Source of the DNA: Hanleya hanleyi
Taxonomy: Eukaryota > Mollusca > Polyplacophora > Lepidopleurida > Hanleyidae
Assembly: GCA_036873755.1 (NCBI GenBank)
Contig: JAVTVY010047915.1
Coordinates: 62,001 to 126,000 of the forward strand
Direction: 5' to 3'
DNA length: 64,000 nt
Both the position numbers and the translations under genes were made by a program. The notes under the pieces are model-generated. The model did no database searches. It was not told where the DNA came from and worked only from the letters and a program-made list of their open reading frames with translations. Below are positions 9,770 to 17,934 of this stretch, one piece after another. Each line of letters begins with the position of its first letter. Within the stretch, counting starts at the first letter, position 1.

Positions 9770-11080
9770 TTAGGTGGAAAAGTCACACAGGACGTTGCGC
9801 GCCTTGTCCACTTGAATGATGTTGTCAAACTGGGCGTAGCAGATCACATTGACGGTGGTCCCGAGGGCTCGTGCAAAGTGGATTTCCAACCGTAAATTGC
9901 CTTGCTTGGCCAGGGCCAGCTGATGGTCGTTCTCTAAGGTGGGGGTCAGATCGAAACAGAACAACGTGTATCCGTTCGCGTAGTGCTCCCGACTGGTGAA
10001 ATTCCCTTCGTCCTGGTTGATTTGACCGATGGCTGTAAACAGGCTCTGATAGGCTCGAATGAAATTCCCGCGCCCAAAGTTCGGTGTTAAGGCCGTGGCT
10101 GGGACCTGTTGTCCGTCCACATGCAGGGCCACAAAATTGATGCCGAAATGTTGAAAGTCAAACGGGTTCTCTGGGTAGGCTCCGCTGAAACTAGTATTTT
10201 CCACACAGGCCAGGATCAATCGTTTGGGTAGTTCCCACAGGAAAAGGTTTTCTTTGTTTGCGCTCATATTTCCAGCAGGCACAGAGAACACTTTGGTTTG
10301 TACACGTCGGATGGGATACTGGGCTGGTTTTGTTTCCAAGGCTTTCATGTGTCCCAATTGAACGGCTGGATTCGGTTTCACTTTTCGGACATACAGGACT
10401 GCGTCTTGGATGACAATCTTATAGTCCGCTGCATGCCCCTCTACGTTAGTGGCCATCAAGGCGAAGGTCGGAGGCGCCCGTATCAGTCGGATTTTGATGG
10501 GGATCTTGTTCAAGAGGTACCTGTCTTGCATGAAGAGGTCTGAGTGCAGTCGACCCATGAGATCCACCGAGACGCCGTCCGCGGTGAAAGCCTTCCGTTT
10601 GTTATATCCTTCATTGTCCACCGTGTCCATGTGTGCGGCTGTGTCTTGGTAGAATAAAGCGGCTGTCATCTGAGACTCTTTAGCCTCTCGTCCATACGAC
10701 AACAGTGTCTCGATGTAGGCTCGATAGGGGTACGTGTTGGTCGAGTCACTGATGAGTTTGTCGCTGATAAAAATATCCACCTGTTGAAACATAGAGTGCA
10801 GCCAGAGATTCGTTGGGCCCACCGTTGCAGCTTGAATGATTCTGGAGCCATCCCCATTGACGACCTTGGCTCTCACATACAAGTATGTATGGGCTAAATC
10901 CACATAGACCGTATCTGCATTACTGATGGTGAACTCGATGGGCCCTGTTTCGTTGATGATGGAGAGCGGGAGATGCTTCACCCATAATCCTTGTTCAGCA
11001 CTGGTCTGCGTGGGCGGGACGGTCCACAAATCAAATTCACTGTTGGTGGAGGGGCAGGACTCTGCGTGGATTAAGGGCAT
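9770..11080 (-). CDS. MCP: Major capsid protein (double jelly-roll type, Polinton)
   Basis: 436 residues, uninterrupted. It belongs to the widespread Polinton protein annotated in invertebrates as F54H12.2-like, which work on Polinton capsids assigned to the double jelly-roll major capsid protein; I rely on recalled family features, not on a search. Landmarks are an N-terminal PSTNSEFDLW-like block, an LWLHSMFQQVDIFI block (~105-118), PYRAYIETLLSYG (~130), and LILACVENTSF and YTLFCFDLTP in the second half. Two beta-rich halves fit the fold. The start overlaps the pVI-like gene by 44 bp, and the stop is followed after 1 bp by the protease ATG. Copy A keeps the last 60% of it. Confidence 0.82.
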   Translation of the reverse strand: MPLIHAESCPSTNSEFDLWTVPPTQTSAEQGLWVKHLPLSIINETGPIEFTISNADTVYVDLAHTYLYVRAKVVNGDGSRIIQAATVGPTNLWLHSMFQQVDIFISDKLISDSTNTYPYRAYIETLLSYGREAKESQMTAALFYQDTAAHMDTVDNEGYNKRKAFTADGVSVDLMGRLHSDLFMQDRYLLNKIPIKIRLIRAPPTFALMATNVEGHAADYKIVIQDAVLYVRKVKPNPAVQLGHMKALETKPAQYPIRRVQTKVFSVPAGNMSANKENLFLWELPKRLILACVENTSFSGAYPENPFDFQHFGINFVALHVDGQQVPATALTPNFGRGNFIRAYQSLFTAIGQINQDEGNFTSREHYANGYTLFCFDLTPTLENDHQLALAKQGNLRLEIHFARALGTTVNVICYAQFDNIIQVDKARNVLCDFST

Positions 11081-11472
11081 GTTTAAGAAAAGATATCCTG
11101 GGTCTTCGATGTGCGTCGTCGCTGGGTCGGTCGTCGACTGGTGCAGCTCTTTTATTCCCTACGGTGCGTTGTGCTTTGGCCACCAAGACGCCTCCCGCTT
11201 CTTTGGCCCGCCGTTTCAAGGCTTCTTTGGGTGCCGTACCCCCCCCAGACATCACCGGCGACTTGCAGTTCACTGCGTACCGCTTGTTTGCCGATCGCTT
11301 TCACCCCACGCGTCACCAAGGGAAGGAAGGTTTTGACGATACTCCCGAGTATGTTCCCCAGCCCATGTCCTCGTTGCATGCGTGCACCTGCAAATACCAG
11401 AAGGCCACCCCCGGCCTGTGTGGCATAATAGACCATATAGCTGCGTGCATCGCACTCGTAAGGTACTTTCAT
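11037..11472 (-). pseudogene. pVI-like small virion protein, frameshifted at a G8 run
   Basis: The 5' frame (from 11472) has a glycine-rich start, the block QRGHGLGNILGSIVKTFLPL and a basic GVKAIGKQ segment. It loses the family pattern near 11246. The continuation (KEALKRRAKEAG, then a basic, Pro-containing tail) is in another frame and ends at 11037. The switch coincides with a run of eight C (11239-11246; G8 on the coding strand), so slippage is the likely cause: a mutation, a sequencing error or possibly recoding. The amphipathic N-terminus recalls adenovirus pVI (membrane-active, core-capsid link), but this is an analogy. Its ATG overlaps the penton stop (TAATG). Confidence 0.65.
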
Positions 11473-12260
11473 TATACAAAGTGGGGAGCACCTGCTTGTC
11501 GAAAATGAAGTGTCAGCACCACTTTTCCTCGTTCGAATGCCACCGGTCGTCCCGTGTCATCTCTTATATCCGCCGTGATAGTGTTGATGTGGGTTTGTCG
11601 TACGGGTAGGTAGAGCATGTCGGTGAAACTGTGGGTGATTTGATCTCCATACGTCTTTTTAATGGGGACCACCCGTAACAAAGGTGTGTTGATATCGCCC
11701 ACGATGTGGTTGTCGACCACGTCCGAGTAGACGTAGAGTCCGTACATACCCGACTCCATATCCATCGGGATGTGGCCATGGTCCTCGGATGGACCCGTGT
11801 AGGTCGGGTGAGCGAGACCCAGCATTTGCTGTAGGATAGGACTCAGTACGACACTCACGTTGGCGGTGAGGAGGATCTGTACCTTGTCGTTGTGTGCGTT
11901 GTAATCGAAGTCCACGTGATTCTTAAAGGGAAAGGATTTGACGGGTGTTGAAGTATTCGTGATCTCCCGTAGAGCCTTATAATACAACAGTCTTGTCAGC
12001 CGCTGCATCAACTCCTTGGGGGTATCGTACTGGCCTTCGGGGAGGGTGAGTCGGGTTACTTTGCCTTCGTAGGTCACCTCGTACCACACTTCATTGGCTC
12101 GCACGTTGTACCACGAGTAAGGGTATTGGATATCCACGAGGCCACATTCCCGTCGTCCAGGTAAATGCAACGGTTGCGGTAATTGGGTCACGTACTTGGC
12201 CAAGGTGTTGTCAGGAAACACATCCAGCGAACTGTTACTGGGTAGGGTGAGGTAAAACAT
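11472..12260 (-). CDS. mCP: Minor capsid protein (penton-type, single jelly-roll, Polinton)
   Basis: 262 residues, intact. The N-terminal pattern (LPSNSS...FPDNTLAKYVTQLPQPL...GLVDIQYPYSWYNV, split here by dots) is characteristic of the Polinton minor capsid protein predicted to form the capsid vertices. The C-terminal half has MYGLYVYSDV (~173) and a beta-rich end (VVLTLHFRQAG). A TATA-like box (TATTAAAA, 12299..12292) precedes the ATG by 32 bp, as in copy A. The stop codon overlaps the next ATG. Assignment rests on family pattern recognition. Confidence 0.8.
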   Translation of the reverse strand: MFYLTLPSNSSLDVFPDNTLAKYVTQLPQPLHLPGRRECGLVDIQYPYSWYNVRANEVWYEVTYEGKVTRLTLPEGQYDTPKELMQRLTRLLYYKALREITNTSTPVKSFPFKNHVDFDYNAHNDKVQILLTANVSVVLSPILQQMLGLAHPTYTGPSEDHGHIPMDMESGMYGLYVYSDVVDNHIVGDINTPLLRVVPIKKTYGDQITHSFTDMLYLPVRQTHINTITADIRDDTGRPVAFERGKVVLTLHFRQAGAPHFV

Positions 12261-12291
12261 GGCGACTGAGCTGTCCTGCTGCTGCTGTTGG

Positions 12292-12299
12292 TTTTAATA
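12292..12299 (-). promoter_or_regulatory. TATA-like box of the penton gene (copy B)
   Basis: TATTAAAA followed by CCAACAGC, 32 bp upstream of the ATG at 12260. Octamer, flank and distance are the same as in copy A (1066-1073). It overlaps the 3' end of the upstream proline-rich gene, as expected for compact viral-type promoters. Confidence 0.55.
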
Positions 12300-13148
12300 G
12301 GTGTTCCAAGCCTTGGGCGATTGTGTCCGGCATCGTGTTCGTCGCGGTGACTTGCTACGTGTCACGGCTCTGGAGATGTGGGGTGTCTTGATCAAGGGTA
12401 GTTTTTTAAAGGCGTGAAAAGAAGGTGCCCGTTGTTGTGGTGTTTTGGGGGGTGACTCCGGTTCCCACTCGGCTTCCCAAGAAGGTAGTGGGCCACTCGG
12501 CGATTGCTGGGTCCGCTGCATCCAGGCCCAGCGCTGGGGGTTCCCCACCAATTCGTGTGGTACATGCAAGTCTTTCAAGCCTTAAGCGAAGACCTCCCAT
12601 CCTCGAGGATCCGTGTGCGACCTGCGTTGACGCATCAGGTCATTCACTAAATCCGTCATGTGGGTACCGGGGACCACCTGATTCTGTACCAGTAGTTCGC
12701 CTTTATCATTCCAAGTCATGTTAGGATTCTGTTTCATCCGTTGTAACACCAGGCCAGCTTGTTTCTTGAACGATGCAGGTACACTCTTCAAGACTTCGTC
12801 TTCAACACACTGTGGGGCTGTGGGTGGTACCCCTGGTAATGGTGGCTGTTGGAGCGATGCTGAGGTCGGCGGTGTGTCGCGTGGTGGTGGTGGTGGTGGT
12901 GGTGGGGTAGAGAGGGTTTTGTATTGGTCCATGAACGTCATGTACCGTTGAAGCGTCTCATTGTACCGTTGTACTTTCTCACTGTCGCTTAATCCCGATC
13001 GTTGTAAGATCTGTTGCATCACTTCATCGAGGGTGTTTATGGCTTCACCGTAGGTGGGACAGGGTAGGGTGACTGGAGGTTTTGCATGAGCCGTGGTTCG
13101 ACGAGGACCATGTTTTTCGTGTGGTTCATTGTCGGCCGAAGAGTCCAC
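12294..13148 (-). pseudogene. Conserved proline-rich Polinton protein with one in-frame stop
   Basis: The reading frame runs from 13148 to 12294 and is broken only by TAA at 12584..12582, giving 188 plus about 95 codons. Order: a charged N-terminus; a helix with MQQILQRSGLSDSEKVQRYN (~45-65); an eight-proline run (~84-91) coded by a GGT repeat; an ASFKKQAGLVLQRMKQN helix; DLVNDLMRQRRS; then the stop; then a conserved HELVGNPQRWAWMQ block and a basic tail. Copy A reads CAA where B has TAA, so this is a C-to-T type nonsense change. The role is unknown; the position between penton and small basic genes suggests a virion component. It overlaps the next upstream gene by 23 bp. Confidence 0.7.
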
Positions 13149-13476
13149 CCAATACTGGACCCAACACGGAAGCGGCCAACGGTGCTAAGATGGCCCCGAG
13201 AAAGCCGCCTTTGTGTAACACCTTTTTCTTTTGTGTTTGAGAGACTCGCTTCTGGACTAGGGTTCGGAGACCTGTTTTATGCTTGATCAACTTGGTCTTC
13301 TGAGCCGAAGTCAGTGGTACGTTGCCTTTTAACAGGTTGTACCCGATCTCGCACAGACAGCCTACAAGGGCAGGGTCCGCACCGCGTACATTGGTTCGGA
13401 CCAACTCGGGTGGGGCCGTGTTCAATACACGGAGCGTCGGGGCGTGCTTCCGCACTCGCACAGACATCATGTACAA
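13126..13476 (-). CDS. Small basic Polinton protein with hydrophobic Gly-rich tail
   Basis: 116 residues, intact. It starts with a basic segment, has a conserved middle (LCEIGYNLLKGNVPLTSAQK, ~41-60), a Lys/Arg-rich stretch (KTKLIKHK...KKKVLHKGG) and ends with a hydrophobic Ala/Gly/Leu tail (GAILAPLAASVLGPVLGGLF). Such proteins recur next to the ATPase in invertebrate Polintons. The basic part could bind DNA and the tail could interact with membranes, by analogy with small adenovirus core proteins; this is inference. A TATA-like GATAAAAAG lies upstream. Copy A has the same gene without the tail. Confidence 0.72.
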   Translation of the reverse strand: MYMMSVRVRKHAPTLRVLNTAPPELVRTNVRGADPALVGCLCEIGYNLLKGNVPLTSAQKTKLIKHKTGLRTLVQKRVSQTQKKKVLHKGGFLGAILAPLAASVLGPVLGGLFGRQ

Positions 13477-13644
13477 CTAATGCTAGAACCCACAACTCTG
13501 CTCTTTTTATCCTTTTGCGGGCTACCTCCTGAATATCAAACAGAGACAAAGTCAACCATGATGTGGTATTAATTCTTTTTATTATCCCCATCATCAAACA
13601 CACACACCCCAGCTGGGGAGGGAGGCACTGTGGGTGTGTTTACA

Positions 13645-14236
13645 TTATTTTTGCATGTAAACGTGGTGGGTCTCTCCGGGAAAGATTCCGGTCCGTAGTC
13701 GAAGATGATCGGGGGTGGCTTGCTTGAGGTCGAAGAGCATATACCCGTGCTGAGGGGTTGTCGCATCTTTAAAGGCTTCCAACGCAAACGGTGTGCGGCC
13801 GGGATACATCTGTCTCGCCAGGTGCAGCAGTTGAGTGGTATCTCTCGGGTTTTTGAAGACCACCAGGTAGTGGGCATTTAAGCTGATGTTCCGATGTTCT
13901 TTGTTTTTACTGAACAGATTCGGCACAATGTAGATGATGCTGAGCCGTCGATGATGGCTGCCTTTGGTAAAGAGTTGGGTGACGCGCATCCGCCTCCGCC
14001 ATGAGATCATCCAGAACCACCAAGGTGTCTGGTTCCAAATCGGCCAGGTTAGGTAGGCCTTCCACGAACGTGATATGGGGCATTGCTGCATTCTCCATAA
14101 CACCACACGACTCGGCAATAGGTGGGGTGATCATGCTGTCGGCGTGTTGAAGGAGCTTCCTGACGAAGTGCGTTTTGCCGGAGTCCGTCGGTCCTGCGAT
14201 GCCGCAAGTGAAGGGATGCTGCCACCGAGGGTCCAT
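13645..14236 (-). pseudogene. ATP: Genome-packaging ATPase (FtsK/HerA-like), frameshifted
   Basis: Walker A is GPTDSGKT (residues 15-22) and Walker B is LVVLDD (72-77), as in the A32-like packaging ATPases of Polintons and large DNA viruses. Near 13985-13990 the frame shifts. The remaining ~110 residues (including NAHYLVVFKNPRD and HLRLRTGIFPGETHHVY) continue in a second frame to 13645. The motor needs both parts, so this copy is probably inactive. In an intact element it would pump DNA into the capsid. The gene sits between the membrane protein and the small basic protein. Confidence 0.82.
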
Positions 14237-14371
14237 GGTTTCAGCTGTATGTGCTGTCGCGGTAACCCGCTCTTGTACATTTGGTACGAGTGAACTGGAG
14301 TGGTGGTGGGTACAACGCCGGTCGTCGTTGTCGATGGGCGTTCACTGTGAGTGATGAAATCCGGTGGGTTT

Positions 14372-14701
14372 TCAGACGTAGTGGGTGTACTTGGTGTAGA
14401 TGTTGACTGTATACTTGGTGTGGAGCTCGATGTGGCTTGTTTTTTGTGGCTTGGTGGTGGTGATGACTGGGCTCGTTTCGATCACGGAGGTGATTGGTGT
14501 AGAGAAGGTCTGTAGACTGGTTTCACTGCCACTCACAGCTGGAGTTCTAAGTTGGTTAAGTAGAGTGCTGAGATAGGCTACGTCGTAAAACACTCCTCCG
14601 TACAACACACTCATCAGGATTAGCACTATCACCACAAAGCCCACTTGCGCTTTGCGCGTTTTGGGAGACGCTGTGTTCAGAGGCAGCTGCTGTTGGTCCA
14701 T
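14372..14701 (-). CDS. Single-pass membrane protein of Polinton copy B
   Basis: 109 residues from the ATG at 14701; longer frames overlap the integrase end. A short N-terminus (MDQQQLPLN) is followed by basic residues and one clear membrane segment (VGFVVIVLILMSVLYGGVF, about residues 21-39). A Ser/Thr-rich outer region with repeated TSVIETSPVITTTKP-type sequence follows. The topology fits a small surface or assembly protein. No homologue can be named from sequence alone. It lies between integrase and ATPase. Confidence 0.6.
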   Translation of the reverse strand: MDQQQLPLNTASPKTRKAQVGFVVIVLILMSVLYGGVFYDVAYLSTLLNQLRTPAVSGSETSLQTFSTPITSVIETSPVITTTKPQKTSHIELHTKYTVNIYTKYTHYV

Positions 14702-14757
14702 AGCGCCGTGTTCATGGTCGAACGTGGAATGAAGGATGACGGTAGTGGTGTCTGGCT

Positions 14758-15813
14758 TTATAGTCGTTTCACCTGGTTGGCCGCGACCCAGGAATTGAAG
14801 GAACTGGGCCAGCCTTGCCATTTCACGAAATGAAAAAGTTTGCCACGGCGTCGCTCGGTTTTCAAAATCTGCTCCACCGTGTAGTAGTCTTGCTTTGTTT
14901 TTACGACAGGCTGTAATTCCGTGTCGTAAAACGTCCCCAGCAACGGTTCCCCTTGAAGATCTTCCAGTTCATAGACTCGCTGCTGTCGGGGTAGGCGGCG
15001 TTTAATCAGGAAGTGCTCATCGCTCCAGTTGGGCAAGTAACTTTTCTCAAATTGACCTTTGATTTTACTGATCCCTACAGGGTCCCCGAACTTGAACACC
15101 TCCTTCGGCGTTCGCTGCGATTGCCGGATTTGGGCTTCATTGCGTTGGGTCACGGTAATGGGGGCTCTCTCTATACTCCGGTGATAGGCTCGATTGTAAC
15201 CACTCACAAGTTTCTGGAGAACATCGATGTACCACCTTGTATTCTTATAGGTGAAATATTTATACATGCGGCCTTTAAATGTCCTGTTGAACCTTTCCAC
15301 AATGGAAGCCTTGGTCTCGTTGTACGTATGGAAGAAAAACACTTTCTGGGCTTTCAGAAACTGTTGAAACGGTCTGTTGAGGAATTCCGTGCCTTCGTCG
15401 GTTTGCAAATACAAGGGTTTGCGCCCGGTCTTGAAGATGTCCTTGAACGCCGCTATGAGATTCGCCCCCGCTTTCGTCCGGATGGGTACCACCCACGCAT
15501 ACTTCGACAGGATATCGATGCACGCCAAGATATAGCGATTCCCATCGTTGTGTTTGGCAAAGGCGCTCATATCGACCAAATCCGCTTGCCACTGGGCATC
15601 TATACCACCCACGATGACCCGGTTCCGTAGAAAATGGCGACGGACAGATCGATGTAAGGTATAGGTGTCTTGTTTTTTTAATCAATCTCGGACTCGAGCA
15701 CGTTGTATCCCCTGGGGTTTGGCCGCTCGATAGAGAGCCGACAATGCACTATAGGCCACCGGACTGTCGGGACTGTAGTATAAATTATCCAACACCTTTT
15801 CCCAGCTCTTCAT
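14758..15813 (-). pseudogene. INT: Retroviral-type integrase with C-terminal chromodomain, one early stop
   Basis: 351 codons counting one stop. The ATG at 15813 follows a TATA box (15856..15849). An N-terminal region (1-67) is interrupted by TGA at codon 44 (15684..15682). The catalytic core has Asp78 (WQADLVDM), Asp139 (LQTDEGTEF) and Glu173 (SIVERFNRTFKG), the DDE triad of rve integrases. Residues ~310-351 form a chromodomain (YTVEQIL...FHFVKWQGWPSSFNSW). Polinton integrases insert the linear element and make 6-bp duplications; the chromodomain may steer insertion to marked chromatin. Initiation after the stop could still give the core and chromodomain, but loss of the N-terminus probably disables it. 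Confidence 0.88.
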
Positions 15814-15840
15814 GGTGACAAATGATGATGGACACTGGCT

Positions 15841-16323
15841 TTATCGTTTATTTATAACGGTACATCTTGGGCCGGAGTTTTTTTTCTGATTTTCTTCTTC
15901 GGCTTCTGCCAGCATATTGTCCATGGTAAATAACCAGTCCAACTCGTCTGATGACCGCTCTTCCTCCGTAAGCACTTGATCCACTTCTGCCACGGCATCT
16001 TCCAATGCAGACCATAGAACAGGGTGAAGGGTAAAATGCGCTGTACCCCCATCTAGCCTAGCCAATTGAGCAAAGAAGGAGCCGCGTCGGATGTACACAT
16101 CGTGACACAAGTGGATGAGGTCGCCGTCCAGTTCACCAGACAACACCCGTTTGAATTTGGTCCAGCCCTCCCGGGACAGACGAATATGAGCCGGGCACGG
16201 TTGTGTAGGGTCTGCATCACAGATGTCTCCTACCTCCTCCATGATATCGACCTTATCCGCATAGACGTGCAGGAAGACCTCGGGGGTCAAGCTGAGAAAC
16301 GCCCGTAGTATATGCTCCGTCAT
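15841..16323 (-). CDS. Unknown Polinton protein, paralogue 1
   Basis: 160 residues, intact, function not recognised. It is clearly paralogous to the next upstream gene (16417-16908). Shared blocks are an LTPxVxLHVYxDKVxI start, GWTKFKRVLSGELDG (~62-76), FFxxLxR, FTLxPxLW (~109-116) and an acidic VDQxxTxxERS segment. The C-terminus is acidic, then basic. No cysteine pattern, membrane segment or nucleotide-binding motif is visible, so it is probably a soluble protein. A TATA box at 16370..16363 is 40 bp upstream, so it likely has its own promoter. Position at the integrase end suggests an early or regulatory role; that is inference. Confidence 0.65.
   Translation of the reverse strand: MTEHILRAFLSLTPEVFLHVYADKVDIMEEVGDICDADPTQPCPAHIRLSREGWTKFKRVLSGELDGDLIHLCHDVYIRRGSFFAQLARLDGGTAHFTLHPVLWSALEDAVAEVDQVLTEEERSSDELDWLFTMDNMLAEAEEENQKKNSGPRCTVINKR
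15849..15856 (-). promoter_or_regulatory. TATA box upstream of integrase
   Basis: TATAAATA on the minus strand, 36 bp upstream of the integrase ATG at 15813. It overlaps the 3' end of the preceding gene. Confidence 0.5.
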
Positions 16324-16362
16324 GATCAGTACGTGAATGGTACAAGATTTGACTGTCTCTCG

Positions 16363-16370
16363 TATTTATA
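16363..16370 (-). promoter_or_regulatory. TATA box and downstream element of paralogue 1
   Basis: TATAAATACGAGAGACAGTC begins at 16370 on the minus strand. The same 20-mer recurs with few changes upstream of paralogue 2 (CATAAATACGAAAGACAGTC), so the promoter was duplicated with the gene. The box is 40 bp from the ATG at 16323. Confidence 0.6.
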
Positions 16371-16416
16371 GGGAGAAAAAGTTTATGACGTGAGATCAAA
16401 GGATCGGGTGGTCATG

Positions 16417-16908
16417 TCACTGGGCTGACAGTCTAGCCGGATAATCAATGGCATCGTCGTCTGCCTCCGCTTCATTGCTAGATTTGGTAATTTGTTCATT
16501 GGGTTCTGCCGCCGCTTCTCTCAGGGCACGAGCCCACTCCAACTGAACAGCTGACCGCTCGTCCGGTGTAAACAGCTGGTCCACAATAGGCACCACTTTC
16601 CCGAAGACTGTCCACAGATCGGGGTCTAGGGTGAAGCCTCGCGTAGGGTCTTGGTAACGGCCCAGGCGTGAGAAGAAGGGTCCACGGTGTACGGTGTCTA
16701 TGTGGATGAGGTTTCCGTCGAGCTCACCGCTCAACACACGTTTAAATTTGGTCCAGCCGTCACGGTGTAGCGTAACCGTATTCGATGCGGTCTCAGCGCG
16801 CGACCAGCAAACATCTCCACGGTCTTCAACGATGGCGACTTTATCTTCATAGACGTGTAACCCCACCCGGGGTGTAAGGGGAAGGATGGCTCGTAGGACT
16901 GGTGACAT
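16417..16908 (-). CDS. Unknown Polinton protein, paralogue 2
   Basis: 163 residues from the ATG at 16908. This start is chosen because it aligns with the start of paralogue 1; a longer frame reaches 17052 but runs through the duplicated promoter. It shares LTPRVGLHVYEDKVAI, GWTKFKRVLSGELDG, FTLDPDLW and the VDQLFTPDERS segment with paralogue 1, and ends in an acidic, Ala/Glu-rich tail (EADDDAIDY). The function is unknown. Roughly half the residues of the common core are identical by eye, so the duplication is not recent. Confidence 0.65.
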   Translation of the reverse strand: MSPVLRAILPLTPRVGLHVYEDKVAIVEDRGDVCWSRAETASNTVTLHRDGWTKFKRVLSGELDGNLIHIDTVHRGPFFSRLGRYQDPTRGFTLDPDLWTVFGKVVPIVDQLFTPDERSAVQLEWARALREAAAEPNEQITKSSNEAEADDDAIDYPARLSAQ

Positions 16909-17046
16909 GGTTGACCCAATGACGAACGGTGAATGACACACACTCTGACTGTCTTTCGTATTTATGGTCAGGTCCGTCGGTGACATGGTTGACCCAATGA
17001 CGATCGGTGAATGACGCACACTGTGACAGACCCTCGTATATATCGG
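16901..17046 (-). promoter_or_regulatory. Tandemly duplicated promoter of paralogue 2
   Basis: A ~68-bp unit occurs twice (16901-16968 and 16979-17046). Each has GGTGACATGGTTGACCCAAT, a CGGTGAATGAC segment and a TATA-like box (CATAAATA near 16966, TATATA near 17038, both reading leftward). The outer unit includes a copy of the start-codon region, which explains the spurious upstream extension of the coding frame. Confidence 0.55.
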
Positions 17047-17121
17047 TTGCACATAAGCGCATCTGTGGAGGCTCTGAAGAGCCGTTCTTTTTCTATCGCT
17101 GTCATCGCCACCGTGTCAGAG

Positions 17122-17427
17122 TCAATTATTGTCAGTTATTACTAGGCCAACGAGCCGTCGCTGGTTCCGATGCGAGCGCTCGTGGTCCATAGTCCGGGCA
17201 TCAAGGATGGCTGTCATAATCCAGTAGTGGTGAGTGATAGCACACCTCTCCATCGAGTGCACTCTGTCGAGGACCGCTTCTGTGAACTCTTTCAGGATCT
17301 GGCGTCGCCCCTCGTTGTCGTCGCCATCTCCAAACATGGATCGAACCACTGCTCGGTAACCCGTGCGTGAATTTACCACGGTCGCATGCTGTAAAATGCG
17401 AGTGGCATAGGGATGGGTGTCCGTCAT
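17122..17427 (-). CDS. Unknown small Polinton protein
   Basis: 101 residues from the ATG at 17427. An upstream in-frame ATG (17490) lies beyond the TATA box and is rejected. It begins MTDTHPYATRILQHATVV and contains a mostly helical, charged middle (RRQILKEFTEAVLDRVHSME, about residues 45-64), then a His/Arg-rich end. No family is recognised. It is the gene nearest to the right inverted repeat, so it may be the first transcribed. Confidence 0.5.
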   Translation of the reverse strand: MTDTHPYATRILQHATVVNSRTGYRAVVRSMFGDGDDNEGRRQILKEFTEAVLDRVHSMERCAITHHYWIMTAILDARTMDHERSHRNQRRLVGLVITDNN

Positions 17428-17472
17428 GGCTCTGTAACCGTAGGAATGGGGTGTGGGATCCAGAGGGACGTG

Positions 17473-17479
17473 TTTTATA
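17473..17479 (-). promoter_or_regulatory. TATA box of the terminal small gene
   Basis: TATAAAACACGTCCC starts at 17479 on the minus strand, 46 bp upstream of the ATG at 17427. This spacing is similar to that of the other copy B genes and supports the chosen start. Confidence 0.5.
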
Positions 17480-17539
17480 CACCATGTCACACATGCGCGC
17501 CTATACGTAGCTCTACGGATGTAGTCCGTGATACGTACT

Positions 17540-17934
17540 ATTCTGATTGGTTAGTTCAAAAAGAGAGCAACAATCAAAGATTACAGGTCAATCCTTTTAC
17601 TAGCCCCTCCATCACAGCACATCCACGCTGGAGGAACCGCTATGGGTGTGTTTACATGCGGATGTTAAAGGTTAAAGTTCATGTCAGTAGTTAAAGGTCA
17701 TTGCCGGTCACGTGACAGTGAACATGGAAAAACCCGGATGTAAGATGAGGACCCGGATGTAAAACCATAGTACCTGGATGGAAGGCGCAGGAACGATGGG
17801 AAAACCCACTGAGAACCCGGATGTTGACAGCGCACTCGTCCAAATGAGAGCATGTGACCTTGCCTTCTAGCCGAGGTCAAAATACTCGCTTCTTATTGGC
17901 TGTCAAAGGTCACAATTGGAACTCTTCTGCGTTT
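17540..17934. repeat. Subterminal region inside the right inverted repeat
   Basis: There is no gene. The unit ACCCGGATGT appears four times (about 17731-17825), along with AAAGGTCA half-sites and one CACGTGAC. A segment with CGAGGTCAAAATACTCGCTTC followed by TATTGGCTGTCAAAGGTCAC repeats the outer modules of the inverted repeats. Confidence 0.5.

Noticed and set aside
15013..15630. 205-codon frame on the + strand
   Set aside because: Antisense shadow of the integrase core, which has the DDE motifs on the minus strand.
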